A DNA stretch of 38,223 nucleotides. Origin: Streptomyces sp. (GTDB lineage Bacteria > Actinomycetota > Actinomycetes > Streptomycetales > Streptomycetaceae). A model generated the notes under the pieces. It did not search any database and had not been told where the DNA came from. It saw only the letters and a program-made list of their open reading frames with translations. The stretch lies in the NCBI GenBank assembly GCA_013362785.1, contig JABFVM010000011.1:1-38223 (forward strand), in the 5' to 3' direction. Below are positions 23,991 to 34,474 of this stretch, piece after piece (within the stretch, counting starts at the first letter, position 1; each line of letters opens with the position of its first letter). A program made the translations under genes and the position numbers.

Positions 23991-26075
23991 GTGTTAATCA
24001 GCCAAGGTCCTGGTGGAATTACCGTCGGAGACCCGAACTCGTCCGACAGCAGGAACAAGAGGGAATCCCTGCGGCCCGGCACATCGCGCCGCGCCCTCAC
24101 CTACATACGGCCGCACCGCCGCTCCCTGCTGTTCCTGCTGCTCACCACCGTGGTCGACTCGCTCGTCATCGTGGCGACGCCGCTGCTGCTCAAGGAGATC
24201 ATCGACGAGGGAATCCTCAAGGACGACCTGGGCCTCGTCACGGCCCTCGCCCTCACCGCCGCGGGACTCGCCGTGGTCGACGCGGTGATGCAGCTCGGGC
24301 AGAGCTACTTCTCCGGCCGTATCGGCCAGGGAGTCAGCCACGATCTGCGCGTCCAGACCTTCACCCACGTCCAGCGCCAGCCCATGGCGTTCTTCACCCG
24401 CACCCAGACCGGGCTGCTCACCAGCCGGCTCAACGCGGACGTCATGCTGGCCCAGCAGGCCCTCGGTCTGCTGCTGACCTCGGCGACCAGTGTGCTCACC
24501 GTCCTGCTGGTCCTCGCCGAGATGTTCTACCTCTCCTGGCTCATCAGCCTGATCGCCGTGGCCCTGCTGCCGCTGTTCGTCGTGCCGGGCATCTACGTCG
24601 GACGCCGCCTGCAGCGCTACTCCAGGGAACAGATGCAGTCCAACGCGGAGTTGGCCGGCGTCGTCCAGGAGCGGTTCAACGTCAGCGGCGCGATGCTCGC
24701 CAAGCTGTACGGCCGCCCCCGGGCGGAGGCCGCCGCCTTCTCGGCACGCGCCGGCAAGGTGCGTGACGTCGGCGTGAAGTGGACCGTGTTCAGCCGGCTG
24801 TCGTTCATCTCCATGGGCCTGCTCGCCGCCCTCGCGACGGCGCTGGTGTACGGAGCAGGCGGCGCCCTCGTGCTGGACGACGTGTTCCGGATCGGCACCC
24901 TCGTCGCCCTCGCCGTACTCCTCGGCCGGCTGTACGGCCCCATCACCCAGCTCTCCGGCATGCAGGCGAACGCCCTGACCGCACTGGTCAGCTTCGACCG
25001 GCTCTTCGAACTGCTCGACCTCAAGCCGCTCATCGAGGAGAAGCCCGGCGCGACCGCGCTGCCGTCACCGGGGTCCGGCCCCGCACCGCGCATCGAGTTC
25101 GACCAGGTGTCCTTCCGCTACCCGAGCGCCAGTGAGGTGTCCCTGGCGTCCCTGGAGGCCAACACACACGCCCCGGGGGACCGTTCGCGAAAGAGCCCGC
25201 AGGTCCTGCACGAGCTGTCCTTCGAACTGCCGCCCGGCCGGCTCACCGCACTCGTCGGCCCGTCCGGCGGTGGCAAGACGACCATGACGCACCTGGTGTC
25301 CCGCCTCTACGACCCCACCTCCGGCAGCGTCCGCCTGGACGGCCACGACCTGCGGGACGTCACCCTCGACTCACTGCGCGACACCGTCGGCGTGGTCACC
25401 CAGGACGCGCACTTCTACCACGACACCATCCGCGCGAACCTGTCGTACGCCCGCCCCGAGGCCACCGAAGCCGAACTCCTGGCGGCCTGTGACGCGGCCC
25501 AGATAGGGGAGTTGATCCGCTCGCTGCCCAGCGGTCTCGACACCGTCGTCGGCGACCGCGGCTACCGCCTCTCGGGCGGCGAGAAACAACGCCTCGCCCT
25601 GGCCAGGCTCATGCTCAAGGCACCCTCCGTCGTCATCCTCGACGAGGCCACCGCCCACCTGGACTCCGAGTCGGAGGCGGCCGTCCAGCGCGCGCTGACC
25701 ACCGCACTGCGCGACCGGACCTCCCTGGTCATCGCGCACCGCCTGTCCACCATCCGCGAGGCCGACCAGATCCTCGTCATCGACCGGGGCAGGGTCCGCG
25801 AACGCGGCACCCACGACGAACTCCTGGCGGCCGGGGAACTCTACGCCGAGCTCTACCGCACCCAGTTCGACCGACCGGCCGTCAGCGCGAACGGCTCCGC
25901 CGGCTCCGACGGACAGCTCGGGGTGCGCGCACGGCCGCAGGTCATGAGCCTCGGGGACGGCCCGGTCATGGGCGGCGGTCCGATGCTCGGCACGGGGCCG
26001 ATGCCCGGGGCGGGACAGATGGGCGGTGGCGACGGACTCGTACTCGGCGGCGGCATGCCACCGGGCGGCGACTAG
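23991..26075 (+). CDS. ABC exporter (fused membrane and ATPase domains), TTA at codon 2
   Basis: 694-residue half-transporter that should dimerise and export the peptide product. GTG start 23991 with AGGAGG at 23975-23980. Six membrane helices span about 42-330. The ATPase has Walker A GPSGGGKTT (423-431), Q loop VTQDAHF, signature LSGGE (527-531), Walker B VVILDEAT (547-554) and H-loop His583. A linker of about 25 residues sits just before the first ATPase motif. The tail (about 640-694) is Gly/Met/Pro-rich (MGGGPMLGTGPMPGAG). Codon 2 is TTA (23994-23996), so production of the exporter may be tied to bldA like that of the LAL regulator. Similar single-gene exporters occur next to StrR-type regulators in glycopeptide clusters. 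Confidence 0.93.
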   Translation: MLISQGPGGITVGDPNSSDSRNKRESLRPGTSRRALTYIRPHRRSLLFLLLTTVVDSLVIVATPLLLKEIIDEGILKDDLGLVTALALTAAGLAVVDAVMQLGQSYFSGRIGQGVSHDLRVQTFTHVQRQPMAFFTRTQTGLLTSRLNADVMLAQQALGLLLTSATSVLTVLLVLAEMFYLSWLISLIAVALLPLFVVPGIYVGRRLQRYSREQMQSNAELAGVVQERFNVSGAMLAKLYGRPRAEAAAFSARAGKVRDVGVKWTVFSRLSFISMGLLAALATALVYGAGGALVLDDVFRIGTLVALAVLLGRLYGPITQLSGMQANALTALVSFDRLFELLDLKPLIEEKPGATALPSPGSGPAPRIEFDQVSFRYPSASEVSLASLEANTHAPGDRSRKSPQVLHELSFELPPGRLTALVGPSGGGKTTMTHLVSRLYDPTSGSVRLDGHDLRDVTLDSLRDTVGVVTQDAHFYHDTIRANLSYARPEATEAELLAACDAAQIGELIRSLPSGLDTVVGDRGYRLSGGEKQRLALARLMLKAPSVVILDEATAHLDSESEAAVQRALTTALRDRTSLVIAHRLSTIREADQILVIDRGRVRERGTHDELLAAGELYAELYRTQFDRPAVSANGSAGSDGQLGVRARPQVMSLGDGPVMGGGPMLGTGPMPGAGQMGGGDGLVLGGGMPPGGD

Positions 26076-26111
26076 GCGCTCCGCTGGTGGGGCCGTTGGT
26101 CGTCTACCCGT

Positions 26112-26155
26112 TCGTTGTGGCTGGTCGCGCAGTTCCCCGCGCCCCTTAGGGCGTT
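26112..26155. repeat. Streptomyces intergenic GCGCAGTTCCCCGCGCCCC element, copy 2
   Basis: Closely matches copy 1 at 1317-1363 over about 44 bases. It ends in the hairpin CGCCC-CTTA-GGGCG (26140-26153). It lies 37 bases after the exporter stop and about 95 bases before the NRPS start, and may end the exporter transcript. Confidence 0.7.
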
Positions 26156-26189
26156 GCCGGACAGGGCGCTGCCCAGCGGCACCCATGTC

Positions 26190-26216
26190 CACGAGACACG
26201 CACCCACGAGACACGC
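26190..26216. promoter_or_regulatory. Direct repeat CACGAGACACGC upstream of the first NRPS gene
   Basis: Exact copies at 26190-26201 and 26205-26216, period 15 bases, ending 32 bases before ATG 26249. They lie in the leader or promoter of the NRPS gene. They could be a regulator site or a local duplication; no known consensus is matched. Confidence 0.45.
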
Positions 26217-26248
26217 GTACGCACCGCCGCGCCGCCGAAGGGAGAGCG

Positions 26249-29200
26249 ATGAGCAGCGAAGCGGATTCCACCCTGCCCCTGTCCGAGAGCCAGGAGGGGA
26301 TCTGGCTGGCCCGGCGCATCGAGAGCTCGCGCGGCTTCTACACCATCGGCCAGCACGTCGAGCTCCTCGGGCCGCTGGACACCGGAGCCTTCGAGGACGC
26401 ACTGCGCCGGGCCGTCGAGGAGACCGAGATCCTGCATGTGCGGTTCGTGGAGAAACCGGGCGGCGGCGGTGCATCCCAACTTGTCGTGCCCGCAACGCAG
26501 TTGAACTTGACGACCGTCGACCTCACCGCGCACGAGGACCCGTGGGCCGCGGCCGAGGCATGGATGGGCGCCGAGCTGCACCGGACGGCACGGTCCGCCG
26601 ACAGCGGCCTGTACTCGTACGCGCTGCTCACCCTCGGGCCCGACCGGCACGTGTGGTACCAGCGCTACGACCACCTGCTGATGGACGGCTTCGGCTGCTC
26701 GCTGATGGCCCGCCGCGTCGCCGAGCTGTACACGGCGGCCCTGCACTCGGATCCGCCCCGCCCCACGGGCCACGCGCCACTGCGGGAGCTGCTGGAGCAG
26801 GAGTCGGCCTACCGCGACTCCGAGGAGTACACGCGCGACCGCCGCTACTGGCACGACCACTTCGCCGACCGGCCCGAGCTCACCGCCCTCCCCGGCCATC
26901 GCACCACCGCTCCCGACGGCGCCGTACTGGCCACGGGCCACCTTCCACCGCCGGCCGTGCGGGCCCTGCACGAGACCGCGGCCCGCGCCAGGGTGAGCTG
27001 GCCCCGGCTGGTCGTCGCGGCCGTCGGCGCCTTCAGCTGCCGGATGACGGGCGCCGACGAGGCCGTACTCAGCCTGCCGGTCGCCGCCCGCCTCAACGGC
27101 CCGGCGCGGCGCACCCCGTGCACCATGGCGAACGTCCTGCCCTTCCGGCTGCGCGCCACCCCGGCCATGAGCCTCGACGACCTCGCCCGCGCGGCCGGCC
27201 CCGAGACCGCCGGACTGCTCAGGCACCAGCGGTACCGGGGCGAGCGACTGCGCCGCGAACTGTCCTGGCCGGACGGCGGCCGCTGGCACTTCGGCCCCTT
27301 CGTCAACATCCTGCCCCTCGGGGAGAACCTCCGCTTCGGCGACTGCCGGGGCATCGTCCGGGACCTGTCCAACCGCCGCGTCGAGGAGCTGAGCGTCGTG
27401 GTGAGCGGCTGGTCGGACGACCAGGGCATGGCCGTCTCCCTGGAGGCCAACCCGGCGCACTACGACCAGGAGTGGGTGAGGGGCAGCCACCGGTCACTGG
27501 TGCGCTTCCTGGAACGACTGGTGGCGGACCCGGCCACACCGATCGGCCGAATCGACGCGGCGACCGATCCTCGGCCGGCGTCTGTGGCCGCGTCTCCGTC
27601 TCGGCCCATTGCCAAGGTCGGCCCTCTAACCACCCCGCCGTCCGATGCGGCGCAGGCCCCGCTGGTGCCGGAGCTGATCGCCGGGCAGGCGCTGCGTCGT
27701 CCCGATGCGGTGGCGCTGATGGACGGCGCGGGCTCGTTGACGTACGGCGAGATGTGGCGGCGGGCCGGGCAGGTGGCCCGGCGGCTGGTGGGTGCGGGTG
27801 TGGGGCGGGGGGATCGGGTCGCGGTGGTGCTGGAACGGTCCGCTGACCTGGTCGTGGCGCTGCTCGGGGTGTGGCGGACAGGTGCCGCCTACGTCCCCGT
27901 GGACCCCGGTCATCCGGCCGAGCGGGTGGCGCGGGTCCTCAACGACTGCGCCCCGTCGGTGGTGGTGTGCGCCGGGTCGACGCGTGCGACGGTGCCGGAG
28001 AACGGCGCCCGGGTGGTGATGTTCGACGGCTCGGGCAGGGACGGGGAGCCGGCCGCCGACGATGGCGCCGACGCCCCCCGCACACCGACCAGTCCCAGCC
28101 CCAGTCCCGGTACCAGCCCCAGTCCCGGTACCAGCCCCAGTCCCGGTACCAGCCCTAGTCCCAGCCCCAGTCCCGGTACCAGCCCCAGCCCCAGTCCCAG
28201 CCCTCACGACGTGGCCTACGTGATGTACACCTCGGGGTCGACCGGCGCCCCGAAGGGCGTGGCCGTGCCGCATGCCGGCGTGGCCGCGTTGGTCGGTGAG
28301 CGCGGGTGGCAGGTGGGCCCCGACGACTCGGTGTTGATGCATGCCCCGCACGCCTTCGACGCCTCCCTGTACGAGGTGTGGGTCCCGCTGGCGGCGGGCG
28401 CCCGGCTGGTCGTCGCCGGACCGGGGCCCGTGGACGCCCAGCGCGTGCGTGCCCACGTGGCCGCGGGTGTCACCCGGCTGCATCTGACGGCGGGCACCTT
28501 CCGGGTTCTCGCAGACCAGGAACCCGACAGCCTCACCGGCCTGCGCGAGGTGCTGACCGGCGGCGACGTGGTGCCCGCCGCCTCGGTCGCCCGGGTGCGC
28601 GAAGCCTGCCCCGAGGTGACCGTCCGCCACCTGTACGGCCCGACCGAGACCACCCTCTGCGCGACCTGGCACCTGATCCGGCCGGGCGGCACGACAGCCC
28701 CGGTGCTGCCCATCGGGCATGCCCTGCCGGGCCGGCACACCTACGTCCTCGACGCCTGCCTGCGGCCCGTGGAGCCCGGCCTCGTCGGTGAGTTGTACGT
28801 CGCCGGGGCCGGCCTCGCGCTGGGGTACTGGGCCCAGCCGGGTCTGTCGGCGGAGCGGTTCGTGGCGTGTCCGTTCGTGCCGGGGGAGCGGATGTACCGG
28901 ACGGGCGACCTGGTGCGCCGGATGGATGACAGCACGCTGGTGTTCGTCGGGCGGGCTGACGCGCAGGTGAAGATCCGTGGGTTCCGGGTCGAGTTGGGTG
29001 AGGTGGAGGCGGCGCTCGCCTCGCATCCGGCCGTGGCCCAGGCCGTCGTCACCGTCCGCGAGGACACCCCCGGTGAGCGGCGGCTCGTCGGATACGTCGT
29101 CCCCGAGGGTCCGGACGGCGTGGCACCCGACGCCGTACGCGCCCATGCCGCCCAACTGCTGCCCGAGCCCATGGTGCCGGCCGCGGTCTGCGCCCTGGAC

Positions 29201-32200
29201 GCGCTGCCCGTCACCCGCAACGGCAAGGTCGACCGCGCGGCCCTTCCCGCACCGGACTTCGCGGGCAAGGTCACCGGGCGCGCCCCCCGCACACCGGCCG
29301 AGGCGGCGCTGTGCGAGCTGTTCGCCGCCGTACTGAAACTGGACGAGGTCGGCGCCGACGACAGCTTCTTCAAACTCGGCGGCGACTCGATCATGGCGAT
29401 GCAACTGGCCGCGCAGGCGCGCCGCGCGGGCCTGCTCTGCACCGCGCAGGACGTGTTCGAGAACGAGACACCGGCAACCCTGGCGGCCGTGGCCACCTTC
29501 ACCGAAGCGGCCCGCCCGACCGGCCCGGACGAGACCGGCACCCCCGCCACCGAACCCCTCCTGACGGACCTGACCCCGGACGAACTCGCGCGGCTGCGCG
29601 CCGAACACCCCGGCCTCGTGGACGTCTGGCCGCTCTCCCCGCTCCAGGAAGGCATGCTCTTCCACACCACGTTCGACGACGACAGCCCCGACGTGTACGC
29701 CAGCCAGCGCGTCCTGGCCCTCGACGGACCCCTTGACGTGGCCCGGCTGCGCGCATCCTGGCAGGCGCTCATCGACCGCCACGCCGTACTGCGCGCCTCC
29801 TTCGCCCGACGCGCCTCCGGCGAACAGGTGCTGGTCATCGCACGGGACGTGCCGCTGCCCTGGCGCGACACCGACGTATCGGAGCTGCCCGCTCCCGAGG
29901 CGGCGGCGGAGGCCGCACGGCTCGCCGGGGCGGAGAAGGCCGAACGGTTCGACCTCGCCACGGCACCGCTGCTCCGGCTGCTGCTGATCCGGCTCGGCGA
30001 ACACCGTCACCGCCTGGTCATCACCAGCCATCACACCCTCCTCGACGGCTGGTCCATGGCGGTCGTCTTCGGCGAGCTGGCCGAGGTGTACGCCGCCGAC
30101 GGCGACGCGCGGACGCTGCCCGCGGCGACCTCGTACCGCGCCTATCTGGCCTGGCTGGCCCGGCAGGACCGGGAGTCGGCGCGCCGGGCCTGGCGGTCGG
30201 CGCTCGCGGGGGACGGGGAGCCCACGCTGGTGGTGCCCGAGGAGGCGGTCAGGGCGGCGGTCGTGCCTCGTCCGGTGCGGTTCGAGTTCAGTGACGAACT
30301 CACGGACGCCGTAGGGAGGTTGGCGCGTGCCCATGGGGTGACCGTGAACACCGTCGTGCAGGCCGCGTGGGCGCTGGTGCTCGCCCGGCTCGTGGGGCGC
30401 ACGGACGTCGTCTTCGGTACGACGGTGGCCGGGCGGCACGCCGATCTGCCGGGTGTCGAGTCGATCGTCGGGCCGTTCATCAACACCCTGCCCGTCCGCG
30501 CCGCCCTGGCGCCGGACCGGTCGGTCGCCGAGCTGTTGGCCGAACTGCGGGCAGGCCAGGTGTCCTTGATGCCTCATCAGCATCTGGGGCTGCAGGAGAT
30601 CCGCCGGGCCGTCGGCGACGGCGCGGTCTTCGACACCCTCGTCGTGTTCGAGAACCTGCCCGACGCGCGGACCGCACCCGCGGCCGACGAGCCCGCGCTC
30701 ACCATGCGGCCCGTCGGGGAGCCCGAGGACCGCGGCCACTACCCGCTGGCGCTGATCGTCGTACCCGACGCGCGGCTGCGCGGACACCTCGTCGGCCGCC
30801 CGGACGCGATCGCACCCGAACGCGTCGCCGAGCTGGTCCGCTGGCTCACCCGCGTCCTGGAACAGCTGACGGCCGACCCGGCGCAGCCGCTGGGCCGCGT
30901 CGCCGTCCTGGGCAGCGGGGAGCGCGCGCTCGCCGTCGCGCGTGCCCGCGCGGCGGAGGAGATCGAGACCGAGGGCCGCCCCCGCCTGCGCGGCCTGCCC
31001 GGCCCGTCCTGCACCCACGACGAGGTCCTCGTGCCCGACGCCTTCGCGCGTCGGGCCGTGCAAGCGGCCACCGACGTGGCGCTGGAGGCCGACGGACGGG
31101 CCGTCACCTACGCCGAGCTGGCCGCCGCGTCGTCCCGCCTCGCCCGGTACCTCGTCGGCGAGGGCGTCGGACCGGAGTGCCGGGTCGCCGTGCTGGCCGA
31201 CCGCTCCGTCGAGCTGATCGAGGCACTGCTCGCCGTGTCGCTGGCGGGCGGCGTCCACGTACCGCTCGACCCCGGCCACCCCCAGGCCCGGCTGCGTCTG
31301 ATGCTCGACGACATCGCCCCGCCGGTCGTGCTGTGCACCCGCGCGACACGCGACGCCGTACCGCCGGAGTACCCGGGACAGGTCGTCACCGTCGACGACC
31401 CCGCCCTGGCCCGGACGATCGCCGGGCACGCCGACGGACCCGTCACCGACCGGGACCGCCGGACACCGCTGCTGGCGGCGCACGCCGCCTACGTCATCCA
31501 CACGTCCGGTTCGACCGGGACCCCCAAGGGCGTCCTCGTCCCGCACGGCGCCCTGCGCAACCTCGTCACCGACCATGCGCGGCGCTACGCGCTGGACGCG
31601 TCCAGCAGGGTGCTGCAACTCGTCTCGCCCAGCTTCGACGTGTCGATGGCGGACATCTGGCCGGTGCTGTGCGCGGGCGGCCGCCTGGTGCTCGCCCCGC
31701 CCGCACGGCGGCACGCGAGCGGCGAGGACCTCGTACACCTGATGCGCGCCGCCCGCGTCACCCACGCCGCGATGACGCCGACGATGCTCGCCCAACTCCC
31801 GCCCCGGCACCTGCCCGCACTGCGCGTGCTGATCATCGGCGGCGAGACCGCGCCCGACGACCTGCGCCGCCGCTGGACCGTCACCGGCCGTGCCGTGCAC
31901 AGCGAGTACGGCGTCACCGAAGCGGCGGTCACGTCCACGGTGAGCCGCCCGCTGCACGCCGAGGACCGCCCCACCACGGGCCGCCCCATCGACCGCACCG
32001 CCGCCCATGTGCTCGACGGCTTCCTGCACCCGGTGGGCCCCGACACGGTCGGTGAGCTGTATCTCGCCGGCGCCGGTCTGGCCCGCGGCTACCCGGACCG
32101 GCCCGGGCTGACCGCCCAGCGGTTCGTGGCCTGCCCGTTCGCACCCGGCGAGCGCATGTACCGCACCGGCGACCTGGTGCGCCGCACCCGGACGGGAGAC

Positions 32201-34474
32201 CTCGTCTACGAGGGACGCGCCGACGCACAGGTCAAGGTGCGCGGCTTCCGCGTGGAACCCGGCGAGATCGAGGCGGCCCTCGCCGCACACCCCCGGGTCG
32301 GCCGCGCGGTGGTGGCACTGCGCCGGGACGGCAGGGGCGAGCGACGGCTGGTCGGCTACGTCACCCCGGTCGCGGACGGCACCGCCTCCGCGACGCCGCA
32401 AGAGCGGCTCCTGGACGGCGAGTCGGTCCGCGAGGCCGTCGCCGACCTCCTGCCCGCGCACATGGTGCCGACGGCGGTCATGGTGCTGGACACCCTGCCG
32501 GTCACCCCGAACGGCAAGACCGACCTCCCGGCCCTGCCCGCCCCCGACTTCGCCGAACGCGCGGTGGGACGGGCTCCCGAAGGCGCGGCGGAGGAGATCC
32601 TCTGCACCCTGTTCGCCGAGGTGCTGGGCCTGGAACGGGTCGGCGCCGACGACAACTTCTTCCGCCTCGGCGGCGACTCCATCACCTCCATGCAACTGGT
32701 CAGCCGTGCGCGCGGAGCCGGGGTGTCCTTCACCGCGCAGGACGTCTTCGAGCGCCCGACGGCGGCGGACCTCGCACCCGTCGCCCGCCTCGGCACCGGC
32801 ACGGAACCCGCCTGGGACATCGGCGTGGGCGAGGTCCCGTGGACCCCGGTGATGCGGGCCCTCGGCGAGCGGGTCACCGGCGGGGCCTTCGCCCAGTGGG
32901 TGACCCTCGGCGCCCCGGCCGCACTGGGCACGGAGGCACTGACGGCGGGCCTGCGCGCCCTGCTCGACACCCACGACATGCTGCGCGCCCGGACGGAAGG
33001 TACCGGCCCGGCCACGCGCCTCGTCGTGCGCGACCGGGGCACGGTGGACCCGGCCCACCTGGTCACGGTCACCGACGCGACCCAGGTCACCGAACCCGAC
33101 CTGGACGAGGCCGCGGACCGGGCCGCCCGCGACGCCGTACGGCGCCTGGACCCGTCGTCCGGCGTGATGGCCCAGGCGGTGTGGCTGGACGCCGGGCCGG
33201 CACGCACCGGCCGACTGGTCCTGGCCCTGCACCATCTGGCCGTCGACGGAGTGTCCTGGCGGATCCTCGTACCCGATCTGCGCGCCGCCTGCGAGGCCGC
33301 CGCGGCCGGCCGCGAACCCGCCCTCGAACCGGTCGGAACGTCGTTCCGACGCTGGGCCAGCCTGCTCGCCGGCCAGGCGAGCGACCCGGAACGCACCACC
33401 GAACTGGAGGGCTGGGGCGCCGTCGTGGCCCACGCGGAACCCCCGCTGGGCAGGCGGAACCTCGACCCGCTCCGGGACACCGCCGCCACCGTACGCCGCG
33501 CGACCTGGACGGTACCCGCCCGGCAGACCCGCTCCCTGGTCGGCGAGACGCCCCTGCTCTTCCACTGCGGCGTCCACGAGGTGCTCCTGTCGACCCTGGC
33601 GGGCGCGGTCCGCCTGATCCGCGGACGCCCCGAGGGCACGGCCGAGAGCGCGAACGGGGGCGCGGCCGGCGGCGTGGCCGACGAGGCGACCGGGCGCATG
33701 GCAGGGGGCGTGGCAGAGGAGGCCGGGCAGCATCCCGGCGACGGGACCGGCGTCGTCCTCATCGACGTCGAAGGCCACGGGCGCCACTCCCTCGGCGGCG
33801 CGGATCTGCTGCGCACCGTGGGCTGGTTCACCAGCGTGCACCCCGTACGCCTCGACCTCGCCAGAGTCGACCTCGACGAGGCACTGACCGGCGGCCCCGC
33901 CATCGGCATGCTCCTGAAGTCCGTCAAGGAACAGGCGCGGGCGATACCGGGCGACGGACTCGGCTACGGCCTGCTGCGCCACCTCGGCCCCGAGACCGCC
34001 CCCATCCTGGCCGCACTGCCCAGCCCCCAGGTGGGCTTCAACTACCTGGGCCGCTTCTCCACCGCCCCCAGCACGGGAGCCGTGGCCCCCTGGCAGCTGG
34101 CAGGACGGACCCCGATCGGCGGCTCGGCCGCCCCCGACCTCCCCGCGGCACACACCGTCGAAGCCGCGGCCGCCGTCCGCGACACCGCCGACGGCCCCGA
34201 ACTCACCCTCACCCTCAGCTGGCCCACCGCGGTCCTCGCCGACGCGACGGCCGACCGGCTCGGCCGCACCTGGCTGGACCTGCTCACGGCCCTGGCCGGC
34301 CACACCGCCGACCCCACCGCGGGCGGACACACCCCGTCCGACTTCACACTCGTCGACCTCGCGCAGGACGAGGTGGAGGAGTTCGAGGCGATCGCCGCCC
34401 AACTGGCCGGGCCGGTCGAAGGACTTGAAGGAGTCGAAGGACTCGAAGGACTCGAAGGAGGACGGTCACTGTGA
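26249..34474 (+). CDS. NRPS, two modules: C-A(Hpg)-T-C-A(unassigned, Trp-like)-T-E
   Basis: 2741 residues from ATG 26249 (GAAGGGAGA upstream). C1 (about 8-440) is EntF-like, with motif DHLLMDG (141-147): the catalytic second His is kept, the first is Asp. A1 (about 470-1000) has [11 protein letters not shown] at 660 and pocket residues D-A-Y-H-L-G-L-L-C, Hpg type; a Ser-Pro-rich insertion lies just before the YTSGSTG motif. T1 carries LGGDSIM (Ser1047). C2 has [12 protein letters not shown] (from 1128) and HHTLLDG (1261-1267). A2 (about 1594-2098) has pocket D-V-A-A-I-G-E-V-T, unassigned, partly Trp-like. T2 is LGGDSIT (Ser2144). E2 has HHLAVDG (2328-2334) and GFNYLGRF (2596) and holds a Gly/Ala-rich insertion (about 2463-2500). 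It overlaps the next gene by 4 bases. Predicted product: Hpg then D-residue 2. Confidence 0.93.
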   Translation: MSSEADSTLPLSESQEGIWLARRIESSRGFYTIGQHVELLGPLDTGAFEDALRRAVEETEILHVRFVEKPGGGGASQLVVPATQLNLTTVDLTAHEDPWAAAEAWMGAELHRTARSADSGLYSYALLTLGPDRHVWYQRYDHLLMDGFGCSLMARRVAELYTAALHSDPPRPTGHAPLRELLEQESAYRDSEEYTRDRRYWHDHFADRPELTALPGHRTTAPDGAVLATGHLPPPAVRALHETAARARVSWPRLVVAAVGAFSCRMTGADEAVLSLPVAARLNGPARRTPCTMANVLPFRLRATPAMSLDDLARAAGPETAGLLRHQRYRGERLRRELSWPDGGRWHFGPFVNILPLGENLRFGDCRGIVRDLSNRRVEELSVVVSGWSDDQGMAVSLEANPAHYDQEWVRGSHRSLVRFLERLVADPATPIGRIDAATDPRPASVAASPSRPIAKVGPLTTPPSDAAQAPLVPELIAGQALRRPDAVALMDGAGSLTYGEMWRRAGQVARRLVGAGVGRGDRVAVVLERSADLVVALLGVWRTGAAYVPVDPGHPAERVARVLNDCAPSVVVCAGSTRATVPENGARVVMFDGSGRDGEPAADDGADAPRTPTSPSPSPGTSPSPGTSPSPGTSPSPSPSPGTSPSPSPSPHDVAYVMYTSGSTGAPKGVAVPHAGVAALVGERGWQVGPDDSVLMHAPHAFDASLYEVWVPLAAGARLVVAGPGPVDAQRVRAHVAAGVTRLHLTAGTFRVLADQEPDSLTGLREVLTGGDVVPAASVARVREACPEVTVRHLYGPTETTLCATWHLIRPGGTTAPVLPIGHALPGRHTYVLDACLRPVEPGLVGELYVAGAGLALGYWAQPGLSAERFVACPFVPGERMYRTGDLVRRMDDSTLVFVGRADAQVKIRGFRVELGEVEAALASHPAVAQAVVTVREDTPGERRLVGYVVPEGPDGVAPDAVRAHAAQLLPEPMVPAAVCALDALPVTRNGKVDRAALPAPDFAGKVTGRAPRTPAEAALCELFAAVLKLDEVGADDSFFKLGGDSIMAMQLAAQARRAGLLCTAQDVFENETPATLAAVATFTEAARPTGPDETGTPATEPLLTDLTPDELARLRAEHPGLVDVWPLSPLQEGMLFHTTFDDDSPDVYASQRVLALDGPLDVARLRASWQALIDRHAVLRASFARRASGEQVLVIARDVPLPWRDTDVSELPAPEAAAEAARLAGAEKAERFDLATAPLLRLLLIRLGEHRHRLVITSHHTLLDGWSMAVVFGELAEVYAADGDARTLPAATSYRAYLAWLARQDRESARRAWRSALAGDGEPTLVVPEEAVRAAVVPRPVRFEFSDELTDAVGRLARAHGVTVNTVVQAAWALVLARLVGRTDVVFGTTVAGRHADLPGVESIVGPFINTLPVRAALAPDRSVAELLAELRAGQVSLMPHQHLGLQEIRRAVGDGAVFDTLVVFENLPDARTAPAADEPALTMRPVGEPEDRGHYPLALIVVPDARLRGHLVGRPDAIAPERVAELVRWLTRVLEQLTADPAQPLGRVAVLGSGERALAVARARAAEEIETEGRPRLRGLPGPSCTHDEVLVPDAFARRAVQAATDVALEADGRAVTYAELAAASSRLARYLVGEGVGPECRVAVLADRSVELIEALLAVSLAGGVHVPLDPGHPQARLRLMLDDIAPPVVLCTRATRDAVPPEYPGQVVTVDDPALARTIAGHADGPVTDRDRRTPLLAAHAAYVIHTSGSTGTPKGVLVPHGALRNLVTDHARRYALDASSRVLQLVSPSFDVSMADIWPVLCAGGRLVLAPPARRHASGEDLVHLMRAARVTHAAMTPTMLAQLPPRHLPALRVLIIGGETAPDDLRRRWTVTGRAVHSEYGVTEAAVTSTVSRPLHAEDRPTTGRPIDRTAAHVLDGFLHPVGPDTVGELYLAGAGLARGYPDRPGLTAQRFVACPFAPGERMYRTGDLVRRTRTGDLVYEGRADAQVKVRGFRVEPGEIEAALAAHPRVGRAVVALRRDGRGERRLVGYVTPVADGTASATPQERLLDGESVREAVADLLPAHMVPTAVMVLDTLPVTPNGKTDLPALPAPDFAERAVGRAPEGAAEEILCTLFAEVLGLERVGADDNFFRLGGDSITSMQLVSRARGAGVSFTAQDVFERPTAADLAPVARLGTGTEPAWDIGVGEVPWTPVMRALGERVTGGAFAQWVTLGAPAALGTEALTAGLRALLDTHDMLRARTEGTGPATRLVVRDRGTVDPAHLVTVTDATQVTEPDLDEAADRAARDAVRRLDPSSGVMAQAVWLDAGPARTGRLVLALHHLAVDGVSWRILVPDLRAACEAAAAGREPALEPVGTSFRRWASLLAGQASDPERTTELEGWGAVVAHAEPPLGRRNLDPLRDTAATVRRATWTVPARQTRSLVGETPLLFHCGVHEVLLSTLAGAVRLIRGRPEGTAESANGGAAGGVADEATGRMAGGVAEEAGQHPGDGTGVVLIDVEGHGRHSLGGADLLRTVGWFTSVHPVRLDLARVDLDEALTGGPAIGMLLKSVKEQARAIPGDGLGYGLLRHLGPETAPILAALPSPQVGFNYLGRFSTAPSTGAVAPWQLAGRTPIGGSAAPDLPAAHTVEAAAAVRDTADGPELTLTLSWPTAVLADATADRLGRTWLDLLTALAGHTADPTAGGHTPSDFTLVDLAQDEVEEFEAIAAQLAGPVEGLEGVEGLEGLEGGRSL
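28097..28180. repeat. 18-base minisatellite inside A1 (Ser-Pro-Ser-Pro-Gly-Thr)
   Basis: Four perfect copies of AGCCCCAGTCCCGGTACC: three in tandem (28097-28114, 28115-28132, 28133-28150) and one after a 12-base partial unit (28163-28180). Partial units extend the array to about 28091-28203. The frame stays open and the array codes for a Ser/Pro-rich insertion of about 38 residues directly before core motif A3. The A3-domain homologue in the next gene lacks it. Confidence 0.95.
34418..34462. repeat. Five 9-base repeats at the 3' end of the first NRPS gene
   Basis: GAAGGACTT, GAAGGAGTC, GAAGGACTC, GAAGGACTC and GAAGGAGGA in tandem, coding for the protein end [15 protein letters not shown]. 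The last unit supplies AGGAGG, the ribosome site of the next NRPS gene (GTG at 34471). Confidence 0.92.

Noticed and set aside
22534..26248. Search for the StrR/Bbr-type palindrome (GTTCGACTG-N11-CAGTCGAAC) in the cluster gaps
   Set aside because: I found no convincing half-site pair in the gaps before the StrR-type, exporter or NRPS genes. GTTCGA occurs only inside coding sequence.
26185..26248. ATG at 26185 as an alternative start of the NRPS gene
   Set aside because: It is out of frame with the NRPS; ATG 26249 has GAAGGGAGA at correct spacing.
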